In this document: one piece after another, positions 62,519-64,000 of the stretch | How the letters are laid out: each line of letters starts with the position of its first letter | Position numbering within the stretch: position 1 is the first letter of the stretch | Assembly: GCF_000829445.1 (NCBI RefSeq) | Contig: NZ_JXRQ01000030.1 | Location: 1-64,000, forward strand | Direction of reading: 5' to 3' | DNA from: Jeotgalibacillus alimentarius | GTDB taxonomy: Bacteria; Bacillota; Bacilli; Bacillales; Jeotgalibacillaceae | DNA: 64,000 nucleotides | Program-made: the position numbers and the translations under genes | The notes under the pieces: model-generated | What the model was told of the DNA's origin: nothing | Seen by the model: only the letters and a program-made list of their open reading frames with translations | Databases searched by the model: none

Positions 62519-64000
62519 ATTCATTTGCTCCACTGTCCACTTTTTAAAGTCCGCGGCAGTGAGCGGTTTAGAAAAGTAATACCCCTGAATAGTCAGATCA
62601 GCAGACAATGTATGAAGAAAATCAATCTGCTCCTGCGCTTCAACACCCTCGATGATGATTGCGAGTTTGAGAGATGCACACAGGTCGACTATTGCACTCA
62701 ACAGACCGGCATCTTTTAGTGAAGTTGGTACTTCATCGATAAACGATTTATCGATTTTAATCGTATTAACCGGCAGTTTTCTCAGGTAGGATAGGGATGA
62801 CAGCCCTGTTCCAAAATCATCGAGAGCAACAGATAAACCGAGCTTTCTGTAATCACTAACGGCTGCGATCGCATTATCGATATCGTGGATTACGCTCGTT
62901 TCAGTGATTTCGAGCTCCAGCATGGCAGGGTCAATTCCGTGTGCTGCAAGCTGAGCTTTGATTACGTTCATCAGCTTCGGGGAAGTCAGATAGATTCCCG
63001 GTATATTAATAGAAATGGGTCCAAAATTAATATGGTTTCCTGACCAGGAGGCGATTTGTGCACATACCTGCTGTACAATCCAATCCGTGAGATCACACAC
63101 TTTTTCATGTTTTTCAAGCAGTGGGATAAAAACAGCCGGTGAAATAAATCCGTGTGCCGGGTGCTTCCATCTGATAAGCGCTTCTGCCCCATTAACACGA
63201 TGCGTTTTCATGCATACTTTAGGCTGATACACTATATAGAGCTGGCCCTCTGCCTTCGCTTGTTCGAGATCGGCAACAACCTGACTTTCAAAGTTGTAAG
63301 TGTGAATCAAATGGTCGTATTCGATTACTTCATTTCTGTCATGAGTTGATGGGTGTTCTAAGACGGCAATAGCATTTGAAAACAGCTCCCAGCCGTTTTT
63401 CTTTTCAATATAGGAAAACGCAGCAGTCATTTCGACTATAACTGACTGGCTGACAATCTCAAGCGGCTTTGACAATTCATTTAAAACACGTTGCATTGCT
63501 GATTTCGCTCTGCTGACAGACTGCTCTTTCAGATTGAGCACAGCAAACCGGTTTTCCTCAAGCCTGTAGATGCGGGCATGCGCAGGTGCGTTCTTTTGAA
63601 TCACATGCCCAATTTCAGCGACCAGCTGATCACCAAAACCGAACCCCTGGCCGTTGGTAAAAGCAGCGAGGTTCCTGATATGGAGGACTGTCAGACTGCC
63701 TGCAATTAGCTGCTGGTTGATATCTTTCTCAAATTGCCGCTGATTCGGAAAAAGTGTCAGGGAATCAAAGTGACTCATCCGGTGATCCACATAACGGTCA
63801 AGCACACTGGTGAGTCCCGATATCAGAAGAATTAAAAGCATTCCCACTGCCACGAATCCAACAAGACCCATATCCATTTCATGCGCATGCATATGATACT
63901 CGACCGGTTCGTCTGTATAAAAAACGACCGCTGCCATTCCAATATAATGCATACTCGAAATCGCGCCGCCCATCAGTATGGCTGTGACAATTTTGATCAG
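62504..64000 (-). CDS. MHYT-GGDEF-EAL protein, partial (5' end beyond window)
   Basis: At least 498 residues; the frame is open to the window edge, so the N-terminus is missing. Visible parts: end of an MHYT sensor (GGAISSMHYIGMAAV) and two helices, a GGDEF domain with a destroyed signature (EENRFAVL in place of GGDEF), and a complete EAL domain (AEALIRWKHP, LELEITETSVIHD, ALDDFGTGLSSLSYL, IKIDKSFI). Likely a c-di-GMP phosphodiesterase; the GGDEF may be regulatory. Confidence 0.92.
   Translation of the reverse strand: MIKIVTAILMGGAISSMHYIGMAAVVFYTDEPVEYHMHAHEMDMGLVGFVAVGMLLILLISGLTSVLDRYVDHRMSHFDSLTLFPNQRQFEKDINQQLIAGSLTVLHIRNLAAFTNGQGFGFGDQLVAEIGHVIQKNAPAHARIYRLEENRFAVLNLKEQSVSRAKSAMQRVLNELSKPLEIVSQSVIVEMTAAFSYIEKKNGWELFSNAIAVLEHPSTHDRNEVIEYDHLIHTYNFESQVVADLEQAKAEGQLYIVYQPKVCMKTHRVNGAEALIRWKHPAHGFISPAVFIPLLEKHEKVCDLTDWIVQQVCAQIASWSGNHINFGPISINIPGIYLTSPKLMNVIKAQLAAHGIDPAMLELEITETSVIHDIDNAIAAVSDYRKLGLSVALDDFGTGLSSLSYLRKLPVNTIKIDKSFIDEVPTSLKDAGLLSAIVDLCASLKLAIIIEGVEAQEQIDFLHTLSADLTIQGYYFSKPLTAADFKKWTVEQMNKTAG

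Overview
The window looks like a chromosomal segment from a low-to-moderate-GC Bacillota, order Bacillales. Shine-Dalgarno sequences are strong (AAGGAGG type), intrinsic terminators are abundant, there are cre-like CcpA sites and a T-box, and many products resemble Bacillus subtilis or staphylococcal proteins (Maa, PaiA, GlpT, GlpP, GuaC, OhrR, class I Fda, Mqo). A Planococcaceae-type genus such as Jeotgalibacillus is my best guess, but nothing here proves the genus. No rRNA, tRNA, CRISPR or prophage was seen.

Layout. 1-10 kb: housekeeping and signalling genes (TSUP permease, nucleoside deaminase, HD-GYP protein, soluble chemoreceptor, aldo/keto reductase, class I aldolase, malate:quinone oxidoreductase). 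10-15 kb: a Fur-type iron-siderophore uptake operon (lipoprotein, two permeases, FhuF-like reductase, no ATPase). 15-17 kb: an MFS exporter behind a possible leader peptide and an RBS-masking hairpin, then a second TSUP permease. 17.3-19.4 kb: a group II intron inserted directly behind the nhaC terminator. 19.5-26.7 kb: nhaC, three peptidases, maa, a MazG-like pyrophosphohydrolase and an esterase. 26.9-32.1 kb: a PrpR_N-type regulator with a KdgT-like transporter, a DUF1537 kinase and PdxA2, probably a four-carbon acid-sugar catabolic unit. 32.1-32.45 kb: a small mobile-element remnant that split a terminator. 32.5-44.7 kb: small regulators, VOC proteins, paiA, Nudix, a diguanylate cyclase, argS with a T-box, and glpT with an attenuator. 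44.9-54 kb: a sugar sensor, LytS/YesM-type kinase and YesN-type regulator next to two sugar-binding lipoproteins and a GguA/GguB-type ABC importer. 54-64 kb: guaC, the glpP-ugpCAEB-GDPD operon, ohr/ohrR and an MHYT-GGDEF-EAL protein running off the end.

Links between genes. glpT (40.2 kb) has an attenuator-like leader, and glpP, which encodes the glycerol-3-phosphate-responsive antiterminator family, lies 20 kb away in the glycerophosphodiester operon. The XylFII/LytS/YesN-like trio probably controls the sugar importer behind it.

The most unusual material is between genes: (1) four arrays with TTCG (or TTCT) recurring at 21-bp steps, each closing with GACCYA and pointing at a terminator hairpin 14 (three cases) or 21 nt away; (2) at least nine full or half copies of a GGGGACGGAGTT inverted repeat; (3) two different mobile elements sitting in or directly behind transcription terminators.
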